Below are positions 49,212 to 59,500 of a stretch of DNA of 64,000 bases, in pieces. The position numbers and the translations under genes were made by a program. Positions within the stretch are counted from its first letter, which is position 1; every line of letters starts with the position of its first letter. The DNA lies in the IMG/VR virus record IMGVR_UViG_3300027896_000024, positions 18,929-82,928 of that record; one strand, written 5' to 3'. The stretch comes from a virus. Under the pieces are notes generated by a model. That model was not told where the DNA came from and did no database searches. It worked only from the letters and a program-made list of their open reading frames with translations.

Positions 49212-49239
49212 TTGAATTTGGCCGTCAGTCGCCTATAAT
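49212..49239 (+). promoter_or_regulatory. sigma-70-type promoter for scaffold and capsid
   Basis: -35 TTGAAT (49212-49217), 16-bp spacer, perfect -10 TATAAT (49234-49239). It lies in a 75-nt gap between the sugar cassette and the scaffold gene, and a terminator after the capsid gene closes the unit. Confidence 0.8.
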
Positions 49240-49276
49240 CGCCTTCTGATCAAGTTGTATATTCGCGGGAGGCGAA

Positions 49277-50101
49277 ATGGCAAAGTTAGGCAAAGGTGTT
49301 TTAACCAAGGAAGAACTCGAACAGGTTCCGGAGAACTTGCGAGAGCTTTATGTCGAGAAGGACGGGAAATTCGTTCTCGATATAGAGAATGTGGACGACT
49401 TGCCCCAGGTGGGTGGTCTGAAGTCCGCATTGCAGAAGGAAAGAGACAACGTCAAGAAGCTCAAGGGCGATCTCCAGGCTACCATCGACAAGTACAAAGA
49501 CATCGACCCCGACAAGGCCCGTGAAGCAGCCAAGAAGCTAGCAGAGCTTGAGGACAAACAGCTGCTGGACGCCGGCAAGGTTGACGATGTGGTTGCCAAG
49601 CGTACGGAACGTATGCAGGCAGACCATCAGACCCAGATTCAGAAATTCCAGGAAAAGCTAACCACGACAGAGACAGAGCTGAACCAGACTCGTTCTACTC
49701 TGGCGCAGGTTCAGATCGAACGAGCCATCACGACTGTCATTATTTCCAAGACAGGCGAGGCGCTTGGAGTAGTTCCGCAAGCAATCCCCGACATTCAACG
49801 CCGAGCCAGGGAAATCTTTCAGCCCGATAGTAAGACAGGGGCGATCATTCCCCGGCGCGCCGATGGTTCTATCATTTACGGAAAGGATCCGACTCAGCCA
49901 ATGTCGATGGAAGAATGGCTCACGTCTTTACGGCCGGATTGTCCTCATTACTTCAAAACGTCTGGTGGAGCGGGTGGTGGTAGTAACGATGGCGGGGGAA
50001 CCGCTATCCCGAAGAAAAAGCGTTCCGAAATGTCGCAGGCCGAGAAAGCGGCATTTATCGGGAAGCACGGGCAGGACGAGTTCTTTAAACTGCCTGCGTA
50101 G
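49277..50101 (+). CDS. capsid scaffold-like protein
   Basis: 274 residues. Residues 45-150 are one long coiled coil (LQKERDNVKKLKGDLQATID; QIQKFQEKLTTTETELNQTR), ending in a Gly-rich linker (GGAGGGSNDGGG) and a basic/helical C-terminus (KKKRSEMSQAEKAAFIGKHG). Composition and position directly before the capsid protein are those of a phage scaffold. Confidence 0.82.
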   Translation: MAKLGKGVLTKEELEQVPENLRELYVEKDGKFVLDIENVDDLPQVGGLKSALQKERDNVKKLKGDLQATIDKYKDIDPDKAREAAKKLAELEDKQLLDAGKVDDVVAKRTERMQADHQTQIQKFQEKLTTTETELNQTRSTLAQVQIERAITTVIISKTGEALGVVPQAIPDIQRRAREIFQPDSKTGAIIPRRADGSIIYGKDPTQPMSMEEWLTSLRPDCPHYFKTSGGAGGGSNDGGGTAIPKKKRSEMSQAEKAAFIGKHGQDEFFKLPA

Positions 50102-50183
50102 TTCGTCAGATTCAAAGGCGGATCGTGGCGGGAGGCCAACGTTCTTAGTCAACAAACCAAGCAGTATAAGTCAGGAGTCACAT

Positions 50184-51209
50184 ATGAACGGAAAGAACGG
50201 AACAGTCATCCTGGCCCTGGTCGCGGCCGCTCGCGGTGGTGCAGGAACCAAGGCTGACTTTGTCATTTACGACGAGGAGTTCTTCGGCGGTATGACAGAA
50301 GTCCTCATGCAGAACTCGGATGCTTTTAACGGCGCGTCGAGGAACACGATTCGACTCGTGCCGAAACGGCTGAAGGGTGATTACGAAAAGGAATCGTTCG
50401 TCAAGGAGATTTCGGGTCTGATCTCCAGGCGCGACGTCGAAAGCGTCGAGGACGCGGACGATCTCAAGTTGGAACAGGGCGAACTGATTGGGGTGAAGAT
50501 CAACAGGAAGATCGGACCTGTCGCGCAGTCGCGTGACGCCTTCCGGAAGATCGCCGAAGATCCCCAGTTGTTCTCGTTCCTGCTCGGGCAGCAGTGGGGT
50601 GTTGCGGTGGCGGTGGATTACATCAACAGTGCGATCCGGGCCGTTGCAGCCGCCCTGTCTGGCATTTCCGATGTCGCTCTCACTGACTACAGTGGAGAGA
50701 CTCTCATTCACACGTATTTGGCAGAAGCTCTCGCCAAGTTCGGAGATAACTCGAAGAACATCCTTTGCTGGGTCATGCACTCCAAGGTATGGTATGATCT
50801 GGTGAAGCAGTCCATCACCGACAAGATCACTAACGTCGCTGACGTCACGATTATTCAGGGTACCGCAGCTACTCTCGGCCGACCGGCAGTTATTATTGAC
50901 AGCCCGTCGCTGGTGATTGCTGGTACGCCGAGTCAGTACGTGACTCTGGGACTGGTCCAGGATGCCGTGGTTGTCGACGAATCTGAGGAACGGGATATCG
51001 TGTCCGACGTCATTACCGGTAAGGAGAATATCCTCATGCGGCTGCAGGGTGAGTACGCGTATAACCTGAAGGTCAAAGGGTTTGCGTGGAACACGGCGGC
51101 CGGTGGTGGGTTGAATCCTTCCGATAGTGCAGTAGCCACCGATGAGAACTGGGTCCAGAAAGCGGCCAGTCACAAGTCGTTGGCGGGTGTATACCTGCTC
51201 ACCGAATAA
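50184..51209 (+). CDS. major capsid protein
   Basis: 341 residues from ATG 50184 after CAGGAG; the frame is open upstream but runs through the scaffold gene. Segments such as PVAQSRDAFRKIAEDPQLFSF, LIHTYLAEALAKFGDNSKNIL and CWVMHSKVWYDLVKQSI followed by IDSPSLV are typical of HK97-fold major capsid proteins with a P-domain helix. Codon use is richer in G+C and more even than in the sugar cassette, as expected for high expression. Confidence 0.85.
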   Translation: MNGKNGTVILALVAAARGGAGTKADFVIYDEEFFGGMTEVLMQNSDAFNGASRNTIRLVPKRLKGDYEKESFVKEISGLISRRDVESVEDADDLKLEQGELIGVKINRKIGPVAQSRDAFRKIAEDPQLFSFLLGQQWGVAVAVDYINSAIRAVAAALSGISDVALTDYSGETLIHTYLAEALAKFGDNSKNILCWVMHSKVWYDLVKQSITDKITNVADVTIIQGTAATLGRPAVIIDSPSLVIAGTPSQYVTLGLVQDAVVVDESEERDIVSDVITGKENILMRLQGEYAYNLKVKGFAWNTAAGGGLNPSDSAVATDENWVQKAASHKSLAGVYLLTE

Positions 51210-51277
51210 CCTGTAAAGGTTGAGCCCGGTAGCACCTGTGCGGCGGATCCGGCTACCAAGTGCGTAACCGTATAGGT

Positions 51278-51318
51278 CAGGGGCATACCGGAGAGATTCG
51301 GGTGCCCCTATTTTTTTA
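51278..51318 (+). terminator. rho-independent terminator after the capsid gene
   Basis: AGGGGCA (51279-51285) pairs with TGCCCCT (51303-51309), then A and seven T. Together with the promoter at 49212 it makes scaffold plus capsid a separate strong unit. Confidence 0.92.
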
Positions 51319-51331
51319 ACCGGAGGATATA

Positions 51332-51724
51332 ATGCTACAGGTAGTCGACGTTCCGAAGATATTGATATTTTCAGCGAATCACAACAAGCCGCTGCGCTAT
51401 GAACTGCGGACGTACGCGGAGAAGAAGTACCCGGGTGCGATGATATTCGCAAGGGCGAATGTGGCAGTACTTGCCGCGGACCTGGAAAAAGCGGACGTAA
51501 TCATCGCAACCAAGGCGGACGCCGCAATTTTGGACATGTACAAAGCCAAGGGATTCAAGGTGGATCTTTACAAACCACCGGAAGCCCAGCCGTCACCGAT
51601 TCCGGTCAAGCAAGCGGAAGTTCCTGAGGCCCCAAAAGCTCCGGAGGAACAGCCCAAGGCGGCCGCTTCTGAACCGGCCCCGGTGCCCAAAATAAAGAAG
51701 ATAAAGAAACCGCCCAGGGAGTAA
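51332..51724 (+). CDS. unknown 130-aa protein with Pro/Lys-rich tail
   Basis: GGAGG site. Residues 1-85 look folded as alternating strands and helices (KILIFSANHNKPLRYELRTY, then VIIATKADAAILDMYKAKGF); the tail is Pro/Ala/Glu, then Lys-rich. Possibly a head decoration or completion protein by position. Confidence 0.75.
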   Translation: MLQVVDVPKILIFSANHNKPLRYELRTYAEKKYPGAMIFARANVAVLAADLEKADVIIATKADAAILDMYKAKGFKVDLYKPPEAQPSPIPVKQAEVPEAPKAPEEQPKAAASEPAPVPKIKKIKKPPRE

Positions 51725-51727
51725 ACC

Positions 51728-52255
51728 ATGGCACTGGAAATCAACGCCCTAGTGGGCGATCCCGATGCAAACAGTTACATAGATCTCGAAGAGGCTGAGG
51801 AGTATTTCGAGTCTAGGTCGCCAGAGGCTCCGAATTGGGCAGCCGAGGAAGAGGGTGTCGATACTAACAAGATTCGAGCCCTGGTAACGGCTACCCGGTT
51901 ATTGGATGCGGAGATTGACTGGGATGGAACGATTACTTATCCCGATCAAAAACTCCGGTGGCCTCGTATCGAGTTATATGACGCCGAGGATCGGGAGATT
52001 CCGGGCGACGAGATTCCCGACGAGGTCAAATGGGCTGTTTGCGAATACGCGGAAGTCCTACTGGCAACGGACAAGACCGAGGACATGTCGTCCGCGGGTA
52101 TATCATCTTTGCAGGCGGGTTCGATCAGTATCAATTTCAGTCAGAGCCAGCCTCCGAAGCGAGTAGTATTACCCGATTACGTTTGGGACCTGGTTCGGCG
52201 ATGGGGACAACGTCGGGACGCGTCTCAGGGTAGCGCCAGATTAGTCAGAGGATAA
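51728..52255 (+). CDS. head-tail connector (DnaT-like ssDNA-binding family annotation)
   Basis: 175 residues. LVGDPDANSYIDLEEAEEYFESR, then LVTATRLLDAEIDW and LRWPRIELYD with IPDEVKWAVCEYAEVLL, follow the phage family often named DnaT-like ssDNA-binding protein, which sits after the capsid gene and acts as an adaptor between portal and tail. Confidence 0.8.
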   Translation: MALEINALVGDPDANSYIDLEEAEEYFESRSPEAPNWAAEEEGVDTNKIRALVTATRLLDAEIDWDGTITYPDQKLRWPRIELYDAEDREIPGDEIPDEVKWAVCEYAEVLLATDKTEDMSSAGISSLQAGSISINFSQSQPPKRVVLPDYVWDLVRRWGQRRDASQGSARLVRG

Positions 52256-52256
52256 T

Positions 52257-52628
52257 ATGGCAGGCTTAGCTTCGGTTATCAAGAAAGCTATTCAAACGGC
52301 AAAGAAGGCGACCAAGGATCTGCAAATCACTATCACGCTGGAACATTGCAACGGCGATGAGAAGGAAGATGAGAAGATCGTTGGTCGCCGGACTTACGAC
52401 TCGCCGGGAGTTCAATACAGGGTTGTAGTTGACAACAAGACCCGATATGTCAGTATGGACAACGGTATTCAGGGTGTTGAGATATCGGGTATTCAGTTTC
52501 TCGACCCTGTAATGATTACGGTTCGAGATCGGATCACATTACCAAACGGAAAACAGCCTCAGATCATGTCGATTGAAGGCGTGCTGAATCCGGACGGCGT
52601 TTATTACGCCCCTAAGGTGATTTTCTAA
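52257..52628 (+). CDS. unknown 123-aa structural protein
   Basis: Helical, Lys-rich start (VIKKAIQTAKKATKDLQI), then beta-rich sequence (YRVVVDNKTRYVSMDN; ISGIQFLDPVMITVRDRI). Position fits a head-tail stopper. TAATG overlap with the next gene. Confidence 0.72.
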   Translation: MAGLASVIKKAIQTAKKATKDLQITITLEHCNGDEKEDEKIVGRRTYDSPGVQYRVVVDNKTRYVSMDNGIQGVEISGIQFLDPVMITVRDRITLPNGKQPQIMSIEGVLNPDGVYYAPKVIF

Positions 52629-53137
52629 TGCCTACTGTAAAAGACGTACTGGCACAGGGGTTTAGGCAGTGGTACACCGAAGGGAAAGAGTATTGCATCG
52701 GGGTTATCCGGAGAAACTGGCTACAGGGTCCCAGGCCTCAAAGGCTGGGCGTGGTAAGTGGTAATCTCCGGAATCGAGTTTGGGGCAAGGTGCTTTCAAA
52801 CGGTTTTGCCGTCGGAACCAACGTCCTGTATGGCATTATGTGGGAGTTGGGTATTAAAGCCCACGAGGTTGTAGCTAAGCGGGCGAAAGTACTTGCGATC
52901 CCCGTGAAGCTAGTGAAAGGGACGTCGAAATCAGGCGCCAAGAAGATGGGCGTACTGAAAACCGGAAAAGGCAAAGGTCTTATATTTCGCAAGCGGGTTT
53001 GGATTCCGAAACAAGAACCTCGTAAGTGGCTGGAACCTGGAATGCGGGAAGCATTGCCTCAGGTTCAGAAGATGGGCGTCGGTATTTTGATGCGGTCTAT
53101 CCAGAACGCAATACCTAACAGGAAAGTGTCCTACTAA
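52628..53137 (+). CDS. tail-completion (HK97 gp10-like) protein
   Basis: 169 residues. LGVVSGNLRNRVWGKVLSNG and LYGIMWELGIKAHEVVAKRAKVLAIP resemble HK97 gp10-type proteins (SGxLRxS...Y.x.vE.G). The C-terminus KWLEPGMREALPQV is the usual helix. It joins head to tail. Confidence 0.7.
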   Translation: MPTVKDVLAQGFRQWYTEGKEYCIGVIRRNWLQGPRPQRLGVVSGNLRNRVWGKVLSNGFAVGTNVLYGIMWELGIKAHEVVAKRAKVLAIPVKLVKGTSKSGAKKMGVLKTGKGKGLIFRKRVWIPKQEPRKWLEPGMREALPQVQKMGVGILMRSIQNAIPNRKVSY

Positions 53138-53138
53138 T

Positions 53139-53600
53139 ATGGCCGTCACACTGGAATCGGCATTCGAGAATTTACGAGCAGCCTTTAATACGGCATTAGT
53201 GACTACGGACGAACAAAATCCGAAGTCACTAAGCAACATGATTTCCAATACTCCAAAACACCCGGAGCATGTGGAAGAGGACGACGAGTTTCCGTATGCG
53301 TGTATGATATATTCCGGCGAGAAGCCGGAGTATGAGGGTTCAGACATGCTATGGATCCAGCCCAGCCGAGAAATGGCAGCCATCCAGATGTGGTTAGCGG
53401 TGGCGCCTTCGGAATCGGATGCACTTTCGGTGGATCTGATGAAGCTGGTAAAAGTGGTTCGCGATGTTGTTAAAGCTACCACGAGGAAAGCACAGTCAAA
53501 CGGATTCAGAGTCCGCGTTGACAGTGTAGAAACTGAGTATGAGCCATCGGGAAGATGGGGGCTTGCGGTAGTCACCGTGACTATCGGGGCGTATGACTAG
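53139..53600 (+). CDS. tail terminator-like protein
   Basis: 153 residues, between the gp10-like gene and the tail-tube gene, where the tail terminator usually lies. Sequence ends in WGLAVVTVTIGAYD, a beta edge as seen in that family, and has a helical part (ALSVDLMKLVKVVRDVVKAT). Call rests on position and fold pattern. Confidence 0.65.
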   Translation: MAVTLESAFENLRAAFNTALVTTDEQNPKSLSNMISNTPKHPEHVEEDDEFPYACMIYSGEKPEYEGSDMLWIQPSREMAAIQMWLAVAPSESDALSVDLMKLVKVVRDVVKATTRKAQSNGFRVRVDSVETEYEPSGRWGLAVVTVTIGAYD

Positions 53601-53639
53601 TTAACCTGGCCGATCAGCGGCCTGAATTCAGGAGACAGT

Positions 53640-54674
53640 ATGCGAGGGATTGACTTACAGATGGCGTTCAGCCTAAACAAACAGGCTGATATGAAAACCG
53701 CGATGGCGGCCGCATCGATCGACCGTTGTCTGCCGTATCGCGCCTTCGTCCCGTCGACGCAAGAATTTCCCGATGCGATCAGTGACGCACCCTGGTATGG
53801 CAAAGGAAATTCTTATGCGTCTTTCTGGGACCCGATCACCAAACAAGTGATGCTGCCCAGTAGGGAGTTTTCACTTTCGAATTTGTCGGCTCTGTTCGCG
53901 CCGGCAATGGTCATGGGCAAGGTGGAAGCGGCAACACCGGGTTCGGGTGCTGGGGTGTATAAGCACCGGTTTACTTTCCAGGATCCGTTGGCGTCCCCGG
54001 AACCGATTTACACGGCCATGATCGAGAAGATGGGCAGTATTTACCAGCGTTTGATCAGCGGCGCCGTCATCGAGCAGTTTACTCTCACGGGCGTCAGGAC
54101 GGACCATGTCACAATCGCCTGGCAGGGTTTCGCGCGCAAGATGGTGACCGATGCGACCGCACTCCCGGAGATTCCGGACTGTTCGTTTTTCAAGACCATC
54201 AAGGGGACGTTCAATTTCGGTGCTACCGGGGCCGCTGCGAACGTGTCGGCCCAGTTGGTAAGCTGGAACCTGACCGTGAACCAGAACCCGTCGAAGTGGT
54301 GGATGCCCGGTAATGCGGCCGGCGAAGAGAACCTGCTCACAAAGTGCAAGATCGGGAAGCAGTCGGCTATCGGTCAGATCGTGATCTTACTCGAAGACGC
54401 CAATCAGAAGACGTTGTTCGAGAATAACTCCGAATGCGAACTCACTATCCTACTGGTGGGCGACAAGATCGGAGCCACCGATACCAAGTATCAGGTGGAG
54501 ATCAACATTCCGCACTTGAAGATCCCCAGTGAGGCGTTCGGTGAGGAGCAGGAGCAGGTTACGTACACGATTCCGTTCACGGAGAACACGATTCTCAAGG
54601 ATCCCGATGACGACTATCTGTCCATCGAGGTTCAGTGCGACGAGAACGACGCCAAGTTGCTGGTTGCGGCGTAG
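53640..54674 (+). CDS. major tail tube protein
   Basis: 344 residues, CAGGAG site. Beta-rich with SGAVIEQFTLTGVRTDHVTI, then ITLWQGF-like WQGFARKMV, as in phage tail tube families (SGCxVxxFTL...). Placed between the terminator and chaperone genes. Higher G+C, as for other highly expressed virion genes. Confidence 0.8.
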   Translation: MRGIDLQMAFSLNKQADMKTAMAAASIDRCLPYRAFVPSTQEFPDAISDAPWYGKGNSYASFWDPITKQVMLPSREFSLSNLSALFAPAMVMGKVEAATPGSGAGVYKHRFTFQDPLASPEPIYTAMIEKMGSIYQRLISGAVIEQFTLTGVRTDHVTIAWQGFARKMVTDATALPEIPDCSFFKTIKGTFNFGATGAAANVSAQLVSWNLTVNQNPSKWWMPGNAAGEENLLTKCKIGKQSAIGQIVILLEDANQKTLFENNSECELTILLVGDKIGATDTKYQVEINIPHLKIPSEAFGEEQEQVTYTIPFTENTILKDPDDDYLSIEVQCDENDAKLLVAA

Positions 54675-54685
54675 CGGAGTCGGTC

Positions 54686-55327
54686 ATGATTGGAGTAGCA
54701 AGACCGACAAGGGGTTTGGAGTTCGCGGAATCGGCTCAGTCTATCGAGCGTAACCTAAGGGGTGTTCCTCATATAATAGAGCGCACTTGGGACCAGCCGC
54801 TTCCGGATTCTTTTAACTACCTGTCGGACTTGCTGCTCGCAGAACCGGATGTAACCGACATTCTGTTCGTGGAAGAAGATGTGGTAGTGCCTCAGGGTGG
54901 TGTTGAGGCACTTCGGTCTGTAAACGCAGATATTGTTTCTCTTAATTATCCTTTAAAACCATCCGGCAGAATATCTGTAATGCGCGATCAGGACAAGAAT
55001 CTGCTGTGGGTGTCATTGGGCTGTACCTTGATAAAACGGCGAGTATTCGATGGTATGCAGCGTCCCTGGTTCAGAACGGCTCACACTATCGGATCAGTGC
55101 ATGAGGGGAGCTCGTGTAAGAAAAGGACGTACAGACTGGTTGCGAGTCCGTCATTTCCGTATGGTGGACAGGATGCTTACTTTTGTTGGAATGCAAAGGA
55201 AGCAGGATTCGGGCTAGATGTCGTCAATAACTTGATGGCTGATCATTTGGTGCTAGTGGCGCTGGGTGCGCCGACAACAAATGACGGTTGTCACCAGATC
55301 CGTCGGGTATGTCCGACAGGGAGTTAA
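54686..55327 (+). CDS. glycosyltransferase, paralogue of the 44076 protein
   Basis: 213 residues from ATG 54686. GVARPTRGLEFAESAQSI at the start, ILFVEEDVVVPQGGVEAL near 65, VSLGCTLIKRRVFDGM near 110 and PYGGQDAYFCWNA near 160 parallel the 44076 enzyme. It lies between the tail tube and tail chaperone genes, which hints that a tail protein is its target. Confidence 0.8.
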   Translation: MIGVARPTRGLEFAESAQSIERNLRGVPHIIERTWDQPLPDSFNYLSDLLLAEPDVTDILFVEEDVVVPQGGVEALRSVNADIVSLNYPLKPSGRISVMRDQDKNLLWVSLGCTLIKRRVFDGMQRPWFRTAHTIGSVHEGSSCKKRTYRLVASPSFPYGGQDAYFCWNAKEAGFGLDVVNNLMADHLVLVALGAPTTNDGCHQIRRVCPTGS

Positions 55328-55330
55328 ACA

Positions 55331-56116
55331 ATGGAAACGATGAAAGAGGAAACACCAGTACCGGTGTATGAACTAACAGCAGAGACGATCGGATTCTTGT
55401 TTCGTATTCGTCACGACTCCGGCAAACCGTTTGCCGTTCATACCAAGATGAAACCTTACGACAATCGGGTCATGATCCAGTTGTTGAAGGAGCGGGCCGG
55501 CTTTATGCAACAGGCGAAGGACGACTTCGACGCCTGGGACGTGAAGGACGGTAGCGTGGTTGCCGGTCGTGAGTTTTTCGATGCGCACAAAGTTGAGGTG
55601 TCTCTGAACGGAACCGTTCTCACGGACGAGCAGTTTGAAAAGCTCGATGCCCGATACAACATTCGGGATGCTACCATCGAGCACGGATATAACGGAATCC
55701 ACCGGGTGCTGGCCGATCCTGAAGAAGAACTTAAGAAATTGGACGTCGATGACATCCTGGGAGATACTACAATCCGGATGAACTTTTCCCTGACCGACGA
55801 AAAGGGCCAGGAACAGACCGTTATCATCGAACACGCCTTTGACTACCCGAATGCGATGGATTCTCTCGCTTATGAGAGAGCCCAAATACAGCAAGGCCTT
55901 CGCGCAGGAGGGTTTAGGGTCGCTTATAACCACGAAGCCCTGAATACTCTATACAATAAGAAGATTCAGGCCGTCCTAGGTCTGGTAATCAACGGCCAGC
56001 CTTGTACGAAGGCCAACAAGGACGAATGGGTCGATCTGGTTCCCTATTTGATGAAGCGCGCGGCTCTGAACTTCATGTTCACCAGGGCCGAGAGGGCTAC
56101 AAGGGGAAACGGATAA
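55331..56116 (+). CDS. tail assembly chaperone G (upstream frame)
   Basis: 261 residues. Sequence is acidic and helical; the start YELTAETIGFLFRIRHD and end RAERATRGNG contain no recognised family, but position between tail tube and tape measure, and the slippery heptamer G-GGA-AAC two codons before its stop, identify the G/T-type pair. It would coat the tape measure before tail assembly. Confidence 0.8.
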   Translation: METMKEETPVPVYELTAETIGFLFRIRHDSGKPFAVHTKMKPYDNRVMIQLLKERAGFMQQAKDDFDAWDVKDGSVVAGREFFDAHKVEVSLNGTVLTDEQFEKLDARYNIRDATIEHGYNGIHRVLADPEEELKKLDVDDILGDTTIRMNFSLTDEKGQEQTVIIEHAFDYPNAMDSLAYERAQIQQGLRAGGFRVAYNHEALNTLYNKKIQAVLGLVINGQPCTKANKDEWVDLVPYLMKRAALNFMFTRAERATRGNG

Positions 56117-56143
56117 CGCTGGAGGGCTTTAGGGCCGCCCTCC
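56104..56143 (+). promoter_or_regulatory. -1 programmed frameshift site (slippery heptamer plus hairpin)
   Basis: G GGA AAC (56104-56110) is in the correct phase for the upstream frame. A 7-bp stem GGAGGGC/GCCCTCC (56121-56127, 56137-56143) starts 10 nt later. Slipping one base back continues into the frame that ends at 56517. Confidence 0.88.
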
Positions 56144-56517
56144 GGGTACATCTGGCAGGAGGCTCTGCGGGATGCGAGCACGAACCGAATTGGCGTCAGC
56201 TATTTTCGGTGGTCGCCAGACCAGACGACTCAGCATCGAGGCGCAAATGGGCCGCAAAGTCAATCAAGGAATTGCGGCCTACTTGCCCTAAGTTGCAAAT
56301 GAATCCAACAGCTTGTTATGGTTGCCCTTCGAACCCGATAAAGGACGATCCCGATTTGGACCGGGGAGCGTACCAGATGTACTCGGGACTAATAGAAACG
56401 ATCGGAAAGTTAGTCGATGCTGTTAGGTTCGGCTTCGTGCCGGCTGATTCGATTACGCGATTAGAGTTTTCTCTAATACGCATATACGATAAATCAGTAA
56501 ACTCGCGAAGGTGGTAA
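56110..56517 (+). CDS. tail assembly chaperone T extension, reached by -1 frameshift
   Basis: 135 residues after the slip, giving a G-T fusion of 395 residues. It has no ribosome site or good start of its own. It holds CPKLQMNPTACYGC-type Cys pairs and a helical end (SITRLEFSLIRIYDKS). As in lambda gpGT, the minor longer product would recruit the tail tube protein to the tape measure. Confidence 0.83.
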   Translation, partial: RITLEGFRAALRVHLAGGSAGCEHEPNWRQLFSVVARPDDSASRRKWAAKSIKELRPTCPKLQMNPTACYGCPSNPIKDDPDLDRGAYQMYSGLIETIGKLVDAVRFGFVPADSITRLEFSLIRIYDKSVNSRRW

Positions 56518-56521
56518 TTAT

Positions 56522-59500
56522 ATGCCAGAACTTGTATTCGTAGTAAAGGACCAGGGTGGACAGCTTGTACTAAACAGGCTGAACGAACTCGACAAGTCTT
56601 GGAGTAAGGTCGGGGAGTCCGGAAAAAAGTCCATGCAGGAAGGGGAGAAGGCTGCAAGTATGTTCGGCGAGTCCCTGGATGGCATCAAGGACATTGTTGC
56701 AGGTCTGGCATTAACTTTTGGTGGCATGAGTATTGCCAGTCAGATTGAGCACTGGTCGGACAAGCTAATTGGATTCGAAACCGAGTTTGCGAAGGTTACT
56801 ACGTTGTTTGATGCTAGTAGCGGGACTTATGATAACTTGAAGAACCAACTGCTGGACATCGGTGGGGAATTTGGTACTAGTGCGGATCTGGCAAAAGGGT
56901 TATTCGCTACTTTGCAGGCAGGTGTATCGACAGCGGATTCTATGGAGTTCTTGAAACAATCAACTATGCTATCGAAAACGGCGTTTATAGATACCAACAG
57001 TGCCGTGGATCTGTTGAAGGTATCTTTAAACGCTTACGGAAAAACCGTTGACGATGCGGCAGATACTTCTGAGACGTTGTTCCGTATTATGCGGACGGGT
57101 GGTGGAATAGACGCACAGGAATTGGCTCGGGGTTTAGGGCGTGTAGCCGCGGTAGCGTCTACTTTGGGTGTTCCGTTAACGGATGTGGGCGCGATGATTG
57201 CGACTCTCAAGCAGCAGTCGATTCCGGCAGCCCAGTCAGCAGTAATGTTAACTTCGGTTATGACCAAGATGACAACCGAAGGTAGCAAACTAAACAAGAT
57301 CATGAAGGAATACAATATTGATATATCGAAGGCTCGTATCCAGCAGGACGGATTCGGGGCCGTACTTGCCGACTTAGGACCGTATATCAAGGACGATACG
57401 GACTTAATGTCGGAAATGGGAATCCAGGGTCGTCAGTTGAATGCGTTCTTGTCCCTGACAACGACTTTGTCCGATAAATACAAGGTGAAACTGGAGCAGA
57501 TGGGCGAAGCCGGAAAACACATGGAAGAATCACACGCGAGGATGGAGGAAACACTCGGGGAGAAATGGGAAAAGACTATTAACAATGCCGAGAGGGCAAT
57601 GGACAAGTTCCTCGACGGTGTTGGATTCCTGAAACCTATGGTGGACAAGCTGAACGAGACCTTTACTACAGGGCACACTTGGATAAATAAGGTTGCTGCC
57701 GCGGTAATAGGACTGGCACTGGCTTTCGGAACACTCAAGATCGTGACGGTTATTTCTCAAATGTCCATGTTTGGAAATATCCTTGCCGGCCTGCAGCTAT
57801 TCACTATGGTTAGCAGTTTAGCAGATCTCCAGGCAGCGTTCAGTACATTGCTACTCGGTATCAATCCTGTCATTTTGGCTCTGGCGGTGTTGACGGCAGC
57901 GGTTATTTACTACAAGGACGAAATTTCGGATGCAATCATAGCGACTGGGCGATGGTTAGGACTTGTTGATCAGCTACCTGTTGTGACTGAGGCCAGTGGT
58001 GCTGCTACAGGGCGTATGGCGGCTCAGTTTGGAGTTTCAGCAGCGAAAATGAAGGAACTAATAACGGCGGGGGACGGTGCCGGGTTAACTCTACGGGAAC
58101 ATGCTAAACAAATTGAGGAAGTCCGTAAAAAGGTGGAAGCGGGAACACTCAGTCAGACGGACTACGAAAAGGCGTTGTTAAGACTTATCAAAACCCGCAA
58201 GATGGATACCGATGCGGAAGATAAGGCCTTCGATGCTATGAACAAAACCGGCAAGTTATCCGCCGAGGAAAAGAAGAAGGCCGAGGAATTAGCCAAAGCG
58301 ATGGAGCAGCTTGCGAATCCTGGGAAGGAGCTTGCGGAGAACCTGTCGTTAATAACTCGGGCCGGAAAGAGCACAACCGACTTTGCCAGGGCGTACAGTA
58401 AGCAGATTGTGGAAGCAGCGGATGCGGCCGACACTCTTAAGTTGTCATTACCGGCTAGTATCAAGGCTTTGTTACCACAGGCTAAGGCATTCGAGGCTAC
58501 AAAGGACAAAGCGAAGGAAGCGGCCGAAGCCGTAAAACAAGAGGCGAAGGACTTCGCGGAAAACCAGAAGAAGGCAGCGGAATTGTTAAAGAACTTGCCT
58601 CTGGTAGCCTTCGGATTCAAAAGTGACGAGATGAAACAGAACTATCAGGCTATGTTTCAACAGATGGTAGTTGTTGATTATCTCTCTGGTAAGTTTCACA
58701 ACATGGCCGAGATCTATGCGGACGCCACCGATAAGTTGAAATGGCTCGATGGTGTTATGGTGAAGAACAATGCGGATATTCGTGCTCAGGCTGAGGCATT
58801 CAAGGAGAGTATTTCCTATACCGGATTGTTGAAAGCGGCATACGAAGAACTCGGAATATCTGCGGATAAGGATCTTAAGAAGGTAATTGATGCTGAGAAA
58901 CGAATTAATGATAATCCGTTCTTGTCAAAGGGAGTGCGTACAGATGCGGTAACACAGGCTGTTCGGGATACTATGAATCAAATGGGCCAGCTAGATTCGT
59001 ATACAAAGAAAGCTCTTGATGACATGGTATTTGGAACCGACGCAGCTGTCCGGGAAAAGATGATTCCTACCTGGATGGACTACCAGCGCAGCTTGAAGGA
59101 TATCAACGGCCAGTTGGCTCCGGAAACGGTTGCTACGTTAACTAAGGTCATGACCGGGACGGATATCGTACTCAAGAAAGAGATGCTCCCGTTGTGGCAG
59201 GAGTATGTGGATTCGATTAAGCTGATATACGGTGGCCAGTTGCCAAAGGATATTGCGAAGATTGACGAGAAACTGAAAAAGCAACTGGGTGATGACGCCG
59301 GAGCAATGGCGGACGCGTTTACGCAAGAGATATCAACGATATTCACGGATTTTAGTAAGGGCGTTGCGGATATGATATTCGACGCGCAGTCTATGTCCGA
59401 TACGATAGTTGGTATCTTTAAAGAGTTTGCGAAGATGGTTGTCAGGACTATTCTCCAGGAAGCTTTCAAGCCTGTTGAGAAAGGCCTCCAGGATATCATC

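Noticed and set aside
50178-51452. 424-aa minus-strand frame over the capsid gene
   Set aside because: Antisense shadow of a high-G+C gene; its sequence has no recognisable domain.
56002-56109. Independent start for the second chaperone frame at 56002
   Set aside because: No ribosome site, and the slippery heptamer with hairpin explains its expression.
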